This document shows positions 11,254 to 24,317 of a DNA stretch of 64,000 nt, piece by piece (position 1 is the stretch's first letter; every line of letters begins with the position of its first letter). The position numbers were made by a program, and so were the translations under genes. The notes below the pieces were generated by a model that worked only from the letters and a program-made list of their open reading frames with translations, was not told the origin of the DNA and searched no databases. Origin of the DNA: Thamnaconus septentrionalis (Eukaryota > Chordata > Actinopteri > Tetraodontiformes > Monacanthidae); the NCBI GenBank assembly GCA_009823395.1, contig CM020520.1:718501-782500 (forward strand), written 5' to 3'.

Positions 11254-14200
11254 GAGCCTTGCCGAGCAGCAGAGCTTTCCGTCTTCCTTCTCGCCATCTC
11301 TGCTCCATGTGAAATTGCACCTCCCAGTCAGGAGCTGCAAAGGCCGACCAGTCGAACCAATAGCAGCCTGAAGTTGAGCTCGTGAGAGAAGTCGCTTGCC
11401 ATCCAGCCACTTCACCCTACCTGCGTGTGCCAAACTGCAGAGTGCCGTTGCCATGGCTACGTGGAGGGCCGAGTTTCGACCACATCCTTTTGACACAAGT
11501 GCCTGCATAGAGGCACAGCGGGACCTCAGCCACTCCGCTCGTAGCCTTGGGATTTAATAATAATAATGGCACAGCGGTCTTGGCGGCAGCGCGGACGGGC
11601 GGCGGCTTGTCGGAGCTCCATCACAATGCTGCTCCCAATGAAGCAATAATCATTAGCACTACCTTCATTGGCTGCGTGCTAACGGCAACACTTACAGAAG
11701 GTACCACACACAGAGTCAGCTAAATGCCAAGCTGTGCCCTCCCACTCCTCCTCCCAGCGATGCTTAGCACTTCCTGCTGAACCCTGCTGCGCCTCGCCTC
11801 ACCTCCGTTACAGCGTGAAATATAGGAGATGTGATAGCCCGGCGGCGGCGGCGGCGGCGTGTTGTTCGCTACAAGCTCAGAGGTCAGTGCCTGCGGTCAA
11901 TAGAGCAGTTAACCCCTTAAAGATGAGGAGGTGTCAGCAGGCTGCGCACGCCGAGCTAACGACCTCTGTGGGAAGGGATTTTCTTCCGGCCCACTTCCAC
12001 CGCAGGCCTCCTGTGCACGGTGCAGTGGGAGGGACTGGGAGGTGATGGTCTTTTGCAGGGAGAGAACCCTCGTCAAGCCCTGCAGCGAAGCCGCCGTGAT
12101 GAACGGATGAATGAAGACACACTTATTGGCAGCGCCTCAGCTGATTTATACGACACGGTTTTTTTCTGCTGCCCTCCTTCTACCCTGCAGCGGTTAAGGT
12201 AGCGGAGACAAATTGATTTTTGTGCTGGAGTGTTTGCACTGGCTGCAAATCAACCGGCCTGAATGTGACGGCATGCAGACGCGGTGCCCTGCCAACGCCA
12301 ACAGATAACGAATGCACCTGTGTACTTTAGAAGTGATGAGTTAGAAATGATCTGATAGTGTGGAAGAAATGCTACATTTCTTGTTAACGAGGAGGCATTA
12401 TCAAGCATTATCAACATGATTGAAAGGGAACAAGAAACAATGCATTGATAGCAGGGCACAACCTGGCTGGGGTTGTGGTTACGGACACAAGTGTGCAGTG
12501 CAATGATGTAAAAAAAACAACAACAAAAAGACCCTTGCAGAATATGGACTGTTTACTATCACTGATTATTTGACACTGAACTGGCAGGTGACATTGTGAG
12601 AAATTAGGATTGAAGAGTCATTTTTTTTTGCAGTTCTGTGCACAAATAAAGTTTTGTCGTCCTCTTTCTGCGACGCTGGGGGCCGTGAACCACCGGAGGA
12701 CCGTCAGGGAAAACAGGGCCGCACTCAAAATGCAGTGCATGACACCAGATGAGGATATATAAGCGTAATCAGCGTGGAGGCCGGCTCTCCGTCTTCGCTC
12801 CCATTTAACGAGTCATTCCATCACTCATTTTATCGACGCTGCCGGATTGCTGTCTGGCTCCCCATTTCCTCCAAATAGATAAATAAGTACTTTTCCAGAC
12901 GGAGAAAACACGCCTGCATCCAGGGCATCGCCTGGCAGCCGTCGGCGGTTTACCCTGGCCGGATTAGATGAATGCCTTCGCTCCTTCTGTCAAGTGCCTG
13001 TATCGCAATGAGGTCACATTCATTCCCATAAAGCATGATGGAAGCACTATATGGATGTTTATCACCGGGACAAAGACGGAAAACCAGCCATCACGGAACA
13101 AATCGCCGCACGGTGGGATCGAAGCGGCCACCTGCGACTGCAGCTCAGTGGGATTGAGAGATGAAAGCGTCGGATTAGTCCGCTGACACCGCAGCTGCCT
13201 CCCACTAGGGTGCGCCAGTCAGCATCGTCTTTACCCAGGGAGGAGAAGGAGGTACGGCTGTTTACTCTGACCTTGAAGTCGCTGTCTCTGACCGCCGTCT
13301 TCCTCGGCCTGGGCCTCCGCCTCGCCACCAGGGCACCTGGTGGGAATCAGCGTGGCTGCAGTACCTCCGCCCCCCCACAGGAGCCTGACAAACAGCATGA
13401 AAACATCACACATAGGAATGTTACACGCATCTTGACTTTTTCCCCCACTTCATTCAACAAGGAAACTCAAATTGGCAGACAAAGGGGAAGATGAAGTGCA
13501 CCAGCCAACAGCAAAATAAAGCCGCTGTTTTTCTCTCAGGTGTTTGTGAAGTGCTGCACAAAACATGTTTTCCGTCTGCTCCAGTAACTAATGATCACAA
13601 GTTAGCAGAATGAAGGAAGTCTCAGCTGCAATCCAAATAGTGTGTATTACAATGTGAAGAAGGAAGAGTGGAAAAAAAGGGGTTTAAAACAATAAAGTGC
13701 CAGACCAGAGACGCTGAACTAAAATAAAGCAAAGAGGAGCCGTTTCTGGAAGGTGCCAAACAAATTGACAGCCCGGCGGAGGAGACGCAGATCTGCTCCT
13801 CCAACAGAAGAACATCTGACAGGCAATGAAATGCTAATTGGCAGCAAATAGAGCTGCGTGACTAACGTAGGCATCTCTGACAGGCGTCTGAGAAAGAATT
13901 ACCTCTCTACCTTTGTGCAGGATAAAAACGCTTTGGGAATCTTTGCGCTCGTCTGTACCAGCCGAGGAATTCAATTTAAGAATCGCTTCTTTTCTTCCGA
14001 TTTTGAAATTGCAACGAGTTGAAAACATGGCTGCCGCAGTGTCCAAAAGAAAAGTGAGCTCGCGACGAAGAAAGAAAGAAAAAAAGAGAGAAGCCCGTCT
14101 GAGCTATTGTCTGCAGTCTTTCCACTTCCTCCACAGGACGCCCACCAAACAACAATCGCTATATTGCAGGCCTGCTCCCCTGCTGGCTCTCCTTGCATTA

Positions 14201-17200
14201 CCCTCTCGGCTGCAGACTGCGTCAGCGCCAAAATAAATATCAAATAAAGAGCTCGGGCCGGGCAGCCCAGGCCTCAAAATGTTGTGGCTTTGTGGAAGAG
14301 ACGAGCAGGGGAGCGAGTCTCCAGGACCACGGCCAGCGGCGGCTCCTCCCACTTCCCCGTCTCATCCCGCTGCCTCGCCGCCACTCCAACAAATGGAGGG
14401 GAAGTAAGTGGTAGCGTAAAGTTTGGAGAATTGATTCTGTGACTGAAGGGTGGAAAATGAATAACTAATGCCCTCCGCCCAGAAAAAAAGACAAAAAAAA
14501 AGAAAGAAAGCAATTGGCCAGTTGTCCTTGAGCTCAGCAGTTAATTCACCGTCGCTCCAGTGGTGCTGCTCGGCGGCCAGCAGTGAGATTATGATCGCAC
14601 TGGGCAGCTCCCAGGTGGCGTGAGAGCGTGAATGTGACACAAGGGTAAAACTGTAAAGAAAAAAAAAGGTCTTTAAATTTATAAAAAAAAAAGAAGGTGG
14701 GGGAGGAGAGACACAATGTTTGATTAGACTTTAGTTAAAAAGAGAGACATGGAGGAAATTTGAAGACGCACTTTGGCAATCGAAGCACGAGGTCAGTTGA
14801 CAACTCTGATTTCAGCCACTAAAAAAACAAACCCACGCATGACTAAATGCCAACAAGATGTCTGGCCGTGTCTGGTGGAGGTCATCATCATCATCGTCGT
14901 CATCATCCTCATCATGAAGTTTTGGCGTGCGATGACTGGAAGATGGAGCCAGTGCTCAGGTTTTCCTGCTGGCTCGCCATCCAGGCAGAAGGGATTCATG
15001 TGTTTTTCCCCAGTGGCTCCTCCCCCTCCAGCTGCGGCAGCAGCCGCCTAAGTGGTGTCGGCGGTGGGAAGTGGTGAGAAACATTTTCACCTCATCAAAA
15101 ACAACATGTTTGGTTGTGTGTCTTTTCACATCCGGCTTTGTTTTGTGAGATTTCACTTTGGGGAGCCGAGGAAATCTCGTCTCTCGTTCCTTCAGCATAA
15201 AATTGAAAGAAATGAAATGCAAAATAAGAGCCACAGGTGTTTTACACATATACACATTTCACACGCACATATATGTATTTTTTTTTATATATATATGAAA
15301 CTCTTAGTTGTTTGTGTCCAATATTTTGAGTTGGCAGTTTCCTAGCAACACCCGCTGCACAGCCTTGCATCTCCTGCGCTCAACCTTTCATATCTCAAAA
15401 AAATATAAAACTCGGCTACAACGTTTGACGACGTGCGTCTGTGATCTGATTCCCGCCGCCACGTTCGCAGTCAGAGGGCCGAGCAGCCGCACGGAGACTC
15501 ACGTCCTCGCCCGCCTACTTGCTGCGCTGCAAGCAACAGCTGAGAATCCCTGCGGTGTTGATAATTTATCCCTGGGTGCAGCGAGAGAGGCTCCAGCGTC
15601 TCACCACAGCGGCTCCTCAACTTTGTTGCTGTTGTTTTTTGCAAAACCAACTCTTTGTGATGGTGGAAGCCACGTCGGATAAACCTTTGCTTGCTCCTGA
15701 TGGCGGCTCAGAGGGGACGGGGCCGAGCGGAAGCTCACCGCTGGCAGGGTGATGGAAACACAACAGTGGCCAACACATTCTGCAAACGGCTGCTTTTGTC
15801 CTTTGCTGTGCAGTTATTGTTCGCATTTGATAAAGTTTAGGAGACAGATGAGCAGAACAAAGTTTCCTCACTACTCCAACAGTTACTTACAAAAGTACTG
15901 GAAATAAGAAAGAAGTGAAAGTCAGGCCTAGCTTGTAGGACAAACGAGGAAATGATGACGCCAACTGCTGACTTTTCTCAGCTTTTTTTCGGAGGGATTT
16001 TACAACTGAATGATGAGGAGCGTCTGCTTGCCGTCTTCACGCTGCGCCAGTTCAACCGGGCCAGCTGCGGCGTCAGATCCGAGCAGACAGGCGTGGCGCC
16101 GCTATCGATCCGCTCATCAAAGCGCCATTGCAAACGCATTCTTTATGACTAATAATTTGAATCCAATCTGTTCCGGCTGAGAGGCCTGGCTGATGCGACG
16201 AGGCGGTCCGTCTGCTCTGCCCAGTCTAGCCGCCGTTTGGAAAAAGCCAAACAAACAAGGACAAGCACCACCACCCGGGGCCGCTTTGCCTGCAGGAGAT
16301 GAGTGGGGCAAATTCTAAGTGGCGAACCAGCGCCAGGATCCAGGCTACCATCTAAATGAGAATTTCTGAGTAGGAAGAGTAATGAGACGGTTTACCTTTA
16401 TTGCATCCTCAATGAGAAAAGTATTGACCCACCGTGCGCTCCTGCGGCGCCGAGTCTACGGCGCAATAACAGGACGGCAGCGAGCAGCGGGCTCATCAGG
16501 GAGGAGGGGGCGAGAGGGGTGGGGCTGAACGGAAAGCAATTTACGGGTTCAAGATTAGGACCACTCTTTTGCTCTCAAATCATCCAGAGTGGAGCAGCAG
16601 CAACTGGTGTTTAAGGAAAATCATTTCTACAGCGAGCGCCGCAAAAAAAATGGATGGAGCGGGAGTTTGGTTCGTACAGAAAAGACAGAGGAGAAAAAAA
16701 CCAAAACAATACCTCAAATAATCCAGCGGTGCGAAGAAACACACGCGTGTCCTCTCAAGGGTGGGGGAGCAGACGGCTCCTCCACACATCCTGCCCTGTA
16801 GTGAACCGCCGCCGCCGCTTCGCTCTCTGTTATCCTTCTGCTCCTGCAAGCGGCCACAAGTGGATCTGCCGGCTTACGTTTCAGGGTGCTGAGCAGCAAA
16901 TGATCTCTTCAAGTAAGGCCAAAGATAAAGAGACTAAGGCCCCTGGATTTCTGCTGAGGAAGCAGCGGGAACAGACACTTTGCTGCCGTACAAACACCGG
17001 CGGGGGCCGCAGAGCAAACAGCATCACGTCACCAGTTTGCTTTTCCGGGTGAGGCCTCGCGGCCTGAGTAAAACCGTGACCCGACTGAGCACAAGTTTAA
17101 GATGCAACTGTGGCAGCGCAGCCAGACAAGGCAGCCGTCACTTCGCCGTTCCAATTTGGAAGATAATGGCGCTGCAAATGAAATTGCAGGAAGGAGCAAG

Positions 17201-18035
17201 AAAAAAAGCTCCACTTTCTATTATTGCCCGAATTGTCTTTGGATTAATTCAATTCAAATTTTCTTTTTATCAGGCTGTGAGTCTGGGGGTTTTGGAAATA
17301 TAAATGCATGAGGCGTCAGACATCGTTTGATATCAGCCGAAGTGAAGCTGAGTGCGCGGAGCCATACCAGCCAGCCGGCGGTGTGACGGCGGCATCACGT
17401 CAGAGCCACTGCGACGGCGAGGGAAAGAGGAGTGAGGCAGAAGAGCGTGCGTGGTCGCCCCCTTCAGGGTCCATTAACGCCCTGCTGACGTCCCGCTAGC
17501 GTGGCTCCTGAAATAACCCGTCCACGTGCTGGTGGGCCGGCCGGGCCGCCCAGCGGGACGCGGTTGGCAGGTCAGTGGCTGCAGGCGGCCGCTGGGACTC
17601 CTTAAAAACTCTCAGCGTTCCTCTCCTGCAGAAATTATTCACAAGCTTCCTCTAAATGACAACCATGTGGCGGAAAAAAAAGTCTTGTTTGGTAAAAAAA
17701 AAAATAATTAAAAAACGGGGATTTCAACTGGAGTTTAAAGTGCACCTGCAGGTTTGCTCAACTCTCTTGCACAAACTCTGGCATTTTTCTTATTATAAAT
17801 TTTGCAGCCTTGCAGCAAAGGCAAACAAGTTCAGTTGGAGTGAAAAAAATCTCGTTGACCCAAGACAGACTTGACTCCAGCCTCGGGAGGGATAAAAAAC
17901 CTTGAGCCGGATGAAGCTTTGGTTAAAATGTGCTCTCGCTGCTTGACTTGGAAACACTTTCCACAGTGCAAGAAAACCAGGTGCAGTTTGAGGGCCAAAA
18001 AAGACGTTTAACTGGAGTTATTCGGAGAATCTTGT

Positions 18036-18079
18036 TTTATTGATATTCGCTACAAGTGAAGTAAAACATTTGATTTATT
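18036..18079 (-). terminator. Candidate polyadenylation signals of the PSKH-family gene
   Basis: Two AATAAA hexamers on the minus strand (18079-18074 and 18041-18036) lie about 0.87-0.91 kb downstream of the kinase stop codon at 18947. They are plausible 3' end signals, but hexamers also occur by chance in AT-rich DNA, and other positions are possible. Confidence 0.35.
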
Positions 18080-18946
18080 TTCATCTTTATGTAAAAAAGC
18101 ATATTTCCCAGTGCTTCCCGTACTCTCATTGCCAGCTTCTCTGATACGTTCACTGCAGGTAGATAGACATCACGGGCACAGGCTAACACTCTGCATTCAT
18201 AAGCAAAGACATTAATCCTCAATGATTAAAGCGCATAAAAGGGACAGAAGTTACTATAGAGAGCACATAAACTCGGCTGAACTTCATCTGCAATTATATT
18301 CTGCAATTTAATGCACTTTCAGAACTTTCCTCCCTCCCCGTGCTTACTCGTATTACCATTTTAATTTAAAACTTCTCCCCGAATAAAAGACTAAGTTTGA
18401 AAATGGGTCTTGTTTACAGCCTACATAATCTTTTGGTTGGGGATGGGGGTGGGGGGGGTCGAGGGCTCTTAAAACCCAAAGCTTCCATTTAATGCAATAG
18501 AGGCCTGTCACTAAATATGCGAATTGTGCTTTCAGCGCTCGCTCTGGACGTAGGAGGAATGACAAAAGACTGCAGAGTATTTGCTCATTTCCGCCTCAGA
18601 CTGGTGAAAAATGTAAATGCTGCGCTGTCTGGGGTCCTGACGCATCAGATTTTAAAACAGGCGGCCTCCTCGTGCACTGGGAGGGGGCTCTTTTTTCGCA
18701 GACAAGCAATTATGTGATGTGCGCTGAAGCCGTGTGGTCGACCCACCCACCTCAAAGAGTTATCTCGCTGTCAGAAGAGCCAGAGCCAATCACAGGAGGC
18801 GGCCGCAGGGATCGAACTTTGGCTGATGGTGACTGAGCACAGAGGCACAACAGCAGCCTCACTCACTCACTCGCTGACTGACTCACTGACTTGTGAGGCA
18901 CTGCAGCACAGACTGAGGCATGAAGGCAGCTGCTCCTGCTCCCTCA

Positions 18947-19414
18947 TTAGCCTTCCCATGAATCTTTGGCTTCAATTAGATTGCGATGAGGCTCCCGACG
19001 GCCCTTGGCGAGCAGTTGCACTGCCCTCTGAGGCCGGCTCAATCCAGATGCTCTGCCTCGCTGCCGCTGCTGCCGCTGCTGCCGCTGCTGCCGCTGCTGC
19101 CGCTGCGCTGCTGCCGCTGCTGCTTTGGGTTTTCTTTCCAGCGGCGAGTGCAGCCTCCCGCCGCCACAGTCGCCGGCCTCTCCGGCCTCTCCGGCGCTGG
19201 TGGCTCTGCTGGGGCAGCGGGAGGAGCTGCGAGACGCCCGCAGCTTCAAGTTCTGGGAGATGGATCGATGCAGGTTCCTGGTGGAGGAACCGGCCGCCAG
19301 GGTGAGCACCCAGGGGTGACGGATGGCCTGCTGGGCCGTCAGGCGTGCAGCCGGGTCTGACCGCAGCAGGCGCTGGATGAAATCCTTGGCTTGGTTGGAC
19401 ACGGAGGGCCACGG
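18947..19414 (-). CDS. pskh1: PSKH-family kinase coding exon 3 (kinase C-lobe end and tail)
   Basis: It starts at [12 protein letters not shown] after a GTCTGCAG acceptor; joined to exon 2 this keeps the family length exactly. It runs through the C-lobe and the SISQNL tail motif, then a Ser/Arg- and Gly-rich stretch, KAAAAAAQ, several RQQ units and a unique end DSWEG, stopping at 18947-18949. The tail beyond about SRCPSRATS is not conserved with human PSKH proteins. Confidence 0.9.
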   Translation of the reverse strand, partial: PWPSVSNQAKDFIQRLLRSDPAARLTAQQAIRHPWVLTLAAGSSTRNLHRSISQNLKLRASRSSSRCPSRATSAGEAGEAGDCGGGRLHSPLERKPKAAAAAAQRQQRQQRQQRQQRQRGRASGLSRPQRAVQLLAKGRREPHRNLIEAKDSWEG

Positions 19415-20189
19415 CTGCAGACGGGGAGCAGGAGAAGCAGGAGATGAGAGGCTATCCCAGCGGCGGGCGCTTTACGTACAACCAGCACACGTGAGTGCGG
19501 CCAGGACTTCACAGCGTTAACCGCGATGAAGAGTCAAAGGAGGTGTACACAGGAGAATGCATGATTTCTTTCTAATAAATAGTGAAAAAAAGAAAAGAAA
19601 ACAGAAGTCGAGTCTTTGTTCTGTTCAGGTCTGACGAGCACAGAAAGTAATCTCAAAGCAAAGCCAAATGTCACTCGGCAAACAGCATTAGCCGTCCTGG
19701 GTGAAAGGATGTGAAGGCTGGGAGGTAGAGGAGCGGCAGCATGCGTGTGGGATTAGAGGGCACGCTAATTCCCCTCTTGCATTAACCTCGCAATAAAAGG
19801 CGAGAGCAGATGAGGCTCGCCGGGATCTTCTGCTCTTTAATTCAAGCGGCGGCGGCCTGAGCTAATGTTAGAGAGCGCTTTGAAATGTATCGGAGAAGGC
19901 ACCAGGATCGTTATTGCAACTCACCGCCATTAAATTATTCACGTCGACTCGACTCATTGTGGTGGATGGCGACGGCGTTTGCCGACGGTTATCCATGACC
20001 TTCGCTTTCCTGGTCTCAGCATTAAAGACAGTGATGGATTTGACTGATGGAGGAGGAGGAGGAGGAGGTGGTGCGGCGGGGTGGGGGGTGGGGGAGGGCT
20101 GGTGTAGATCCGACACACACCCCTCCCTCAGCCCTACCCTCCCCCTGACATGACTTCTTCATTGGGTTGCTGTCAGGTATTGACATGCA

Positions 20190-20242
<53 letters not shown>

Positions 20243-20614
20243 GGCAGTCCTGTCCCTCCGTAACAGGCGAAGCTATTTCCACAATCAGCCAGCAATTAGC
20301 CCCGATCCTCTCTAGCGTGACTGGCTGAGGAGGACGGGAGTTAAACACAGCCGCTGCTGCTGCCGCCGCCGCCGCTGCACAGTCCTCGCAGTCTCTGCCT
20401 CAACCTGGCAGCGACTAAATCTCCCTCTTTAGGGAGGTCTCGCCCTCCATTTTAATCCTGAAATGCATTTCTCTCTCTCCCCCCCCCACCAACCACCGTG
20501 TCTCTCGCCGAGTAATGACAATTAATCAAGCATGAAATTGACAATTGCAAAGACTGTTTGCCGGTGAGAGGAATTCAGAGATCAGGGACTGGCTCATTCA
20601 CAGGGAGCACTGAC

Positions 20615-20661
<47 letters not shown>

Positions 20662-21758
20662 CATCTTCTCGGTCCAACTTTTCTCTCTTTGTGTTGTGGT
20701 TCCTCTCCGGGAGAGCAGGCAGTGTCACTGGGCAGGAAGGAGGCAGAGAGCGGCGGCTTGAATGACAATCCTGCCTTGACTCAATCCCCGTTAATGTGGC
20801 CTGGGACTGTGTACATTTAACGGCAGCCTGCGCAACACTGCCTCCTGCACTTGATCCAGGAAAGACTTTTGTTGCACTCTGACCAACAAGAAGCGCAAAG
20901 AAAATGATGTGGCAAAAAAAAAAAAAGGAAAAGGAAGAAGAAGAAGATGAAGAAAAAGGAGGAGGAGGAGGAGGAAGACGTCTCTGAAGAGGCAGCAAAA
21001 GTTTTCCTCTCCTCCGCTATCATGGAGCTGCACCTGAAGAGGAAGTGACACGTTGTTTTCCTGGAACGCAGCCACCGGCAGGACGTTTATCTGCCCCCCT
21101 TATTTCCTACATTTTTCACGTCAAAATACACAAAGGCTTTATTGGGTTTGGTGGTGGAGGTGAGAGCCGCTGTGATACATCACAGTTGAGAGGTGAGCTA
21201 GCCGAGGGGGGAGGGGCCGGGGGAGGGGATGGCGGCTTCCAAGACCTTGTGGTGGCGTTGGAGCTGGAATGACGACTGCGTCTCTGCAACGTCTCCGCCT
21301 GACTGAGCCATCGTTTGCAACACATGGAGGAAATGCTGCAAGGAGGGATTACACCAGCGTGATCAGCCGCAGAACGCACTGTTTAGGGGAGTGAAGCAAG
21401 TCTCAGCCTCTCAGATCGGACGTCTGATCACCTCCTCGCAAAGCCTGGATTGAAATCTACTGCATCAGCAGCAGCCTGGTGGACTGGGGTGCAACCCCCC
21501 CTCATGGATGTGCAGACAGAAGGAAGGGCTACTGTTGCAGACTACTGCTGCTGCCCACTAGGGGGCAGAGTGGGCTCACTGTTCCCAGAGCAGCAGATGT
21601 TTGGGCCGGGTCAGGAGGAAGTCTGCTCTGGGCGATACGGCGGCGGCACCGGGCTCACCGGGCCCACCGGGCTCACCGGGCTCACCACCACTGAGGGGAT
21701 TTGTGCTTTACATCCAGGGGGAAGGGGGGGTGCCAGGACACTGGCAGGCAGGCAGGCG

Positions 21759-21796
<38 letters not shown>

Positions 21797-22059
21797 CCGG
21801 CGGGGGAGAAATCCACTTACACACACAGGAGATGTCCTGATTGGGTGACTCCGCCCTACATGTGTTGAGCGCAGCTAGTGTGATAAGGTACGAGGACGCT
21901 CGGCGTCTCCAGGCTACAGCCCCCCCTCGCGCCCCCAGCCCCCAGCCCCTCCCTCTCTAAAACCCCCACCCGACTCTGCTTCCAATTCCTCGCCCTGCTG
22001 TTGTTGACTAAACACAGGAACGTGTGTCTGCAGCGCTGGGCCAGCGGCCACAGGCTATG

Positions 22060-22103
<44 letters not shown>

Positions 22104-23869
22104 CAGATGCTGAAGGAGCTGGACGGTGGAGAGGTGCCGCAGGTCGTTTGCATTTCTTACAGCGAGTCTCACACCTCATTCCTAACAGCTCCAACACCCA
22201 GACCACACACACCTTCACACACACCTACCCCTACACACACACACACACACACACACGTTTCTGCTTGGATAAACAGAACTTGGCTAATTGCAGCCCCGGT
22301 GAATTTATTTGCATACAGAGGAAGTAAATTGAGTCCATCTGGAGAAAAAAAATCAAGGTATTCCAAAAGTTTCTCTCTTGATCACTTAATTCCAACAATA
22401 TCTAATTGTCTGTGCTGATGGTGAGCTGACTGGACTGCTGACTTCAACCCTCCTCCTCTCCAGACCTGCAATCTTGTTTCAGCGCGCACATTTTCCCCAC
22501 CTCCCTGATCCTGTAAAATAAATAAATAAGCAAAAATGAAATTGGACGGCCGGCAAATATAAAAAGCGAGGGATTGCGTTTCTCAAAGTGTTTTGATTCA
22601 GCCGTTCAGCCTTGAGTGTTTGAGTGAAGTCGGGCCATTCTGCAGGGACGGGTGCACTTCAGCTTGGGCCAGCAGCAGGTTTACAGCCTCGTCTGAGAAA
22701 TCTGCCGCTGCCTTTCATCCACATTTGCATTTGATGTGCAACTTAAACAACTCCTTCCTCCCCCCTTTACTCGGATTCTTTTGTTCTCGTGATGCATTCT
22801 GAGATATAGCAGCTGAAGCACAGCCAGGCAGGTCCCCGTGTCAGTGTGCGAGGCGGGCGTCTAATTTCAAATGAAACTCTTCAAGTCAAGCTCAACGCTT
22901 GGAGGGAATTGGACTCGGCCTGTTTAAACTGTCCTCAACCCCTCGCAGAGAAGCGCACTTCTGCACCACGTGAAGAACACTTGTGATAGCAGACGATGGT
23001 CGTCTGTGGACACTTGGCCGCTGCCATCGTCATTATCACCCTTTGTGTGTGCGTGTGTGTGTGTGTGTGGCCGCTTTGTCAGTCTATCACGTCGAGAGGG
23101 ATATTTGTGGCGTGGCAGTAAGAGTAAGTATCTCGTCAAGATTTAAAGGAACTCAGCGGGTGATTGATGGCCGATCCACGGAGTCCTCGGCTGCCACTCA
23201 GCCATGCATGATGTCTCCATTCTGTCCCGACGCCAGCTCACAGATTGACGTCTTCAATGTGGCGGCGGCGATGCTGCAAAATGCGGCTCTTGGATCTTTT
23301 TTTTTTTTTCTTCCTCTTCTTATTCCATTTTCTTCTTCCCCTGCATCGCCGTGGCCTACATATGAGCCGTGTCCAAAGCCGCCGTGAAGAAAAAGTGAAA
23401 CAAGCTCTTGCATAAACTCTGGAAGGATTGCGGTGCTATTGTGCGCTCGCTGGTCAGCGCTGCGGTAAACACAGGGATAATAGTGCAGGGGCCCTGTGTA
23501 AAGGGAGCTTCTCTTTATGCGTATGGGTTGAAGAAGTGTCAGGCTGCATCTCGCAAAACGGAGAACGGGGCCGGGCTCAAAGCCCGGCGAATAATCCAGC
23601 CTTGGGTGTAATCAGCGTGAAAAGAACAAGCCTGGACTCCACCAGCGAGCTCGACGGAGCGGCCGCCGTTAAAAATACCCACTTAGGTTGCATGACGGCC
23701 TGAAATGAGGCTCTCGCTGCCTGCCTCACGGCCACAGGAAGAGCCGCTAGACTTGCACCGCAACGTTTGCTGCCATGCACGTGCGCTATTGGACTGACAG
23801 GCGGGGAGAGGGGGTCACCTTGGCATGCAGGGTAGCTGAAAACCCACTTTGCAGCAGGGGGGAAAAAAG

Positions 23870-23904
<35 letters not shown>

Positions 23905-24283
23905 GGAGCGCTGCAGCCACTTTTGCTTGGATGAAGGCCTGAATGGCTCCTTTGAGAGGCGGTGAGGAAAGAACGCACGCCATATGTGGAGGTATGCGCT
24001 GCCGCACAAAAGGACGCTCACATCGTATGGCACGGCGCGGCAGATTGCGCCCGCCGTTGGTAGAGGTATGGGAAATGAAATGAAATGTAAACAGCAGATG
24101 GCAGCTTTTCTTTTTTTTTTTCGATTGGGGTTTTCTTTTTCAGAGCCAGTGGAGCAGAAACAGTCTTACTCATTGGCTGAAGGCTCGTCCGCCCACGCAA
24201 TAACAAGCCGACAAGACCTACTTTTAGTGTTTGCTAGCGGAAGCTGCTGCCCCCTGAAATTGTGTCTCAGCAGAGGGAGTGGG

Positions 24284-24317
<34 letters not shown>

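Larger units (their letters stand above)
8890..18946. other. Intergenic region between the kinase gene and epc1
   Basis: About 10 kb without a recognisable exon. It contains the microsatellites listed separately, a short CGG run at about 11840-11860, A- and T-rich patches (14640-14695, 15279-15297), and an ATC/GTC run at about 14883-14915. Blocks of complex sequence such as 12.7-13.2 kb and 13.8-14.3 kb could be conserved noncoding DNA, but this cannot be shown from one sequence. Confidence 0.6.

Noticed and set aside
12755..12763. TATATAAG, resembling a TATA box
   Set aside because: No initiator, coding exon or donor follows at suitable distance, so it is likely chance in complex intergenic DNA.
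18972..19412. An alternative minus-strand frame over kinase exon 3 with a long poly-Ala run
   Set aside because: It does not encode the conserved PWPSVSN-AKDF kinase sequence. The other frame does, and it joins in phase with exon 2.
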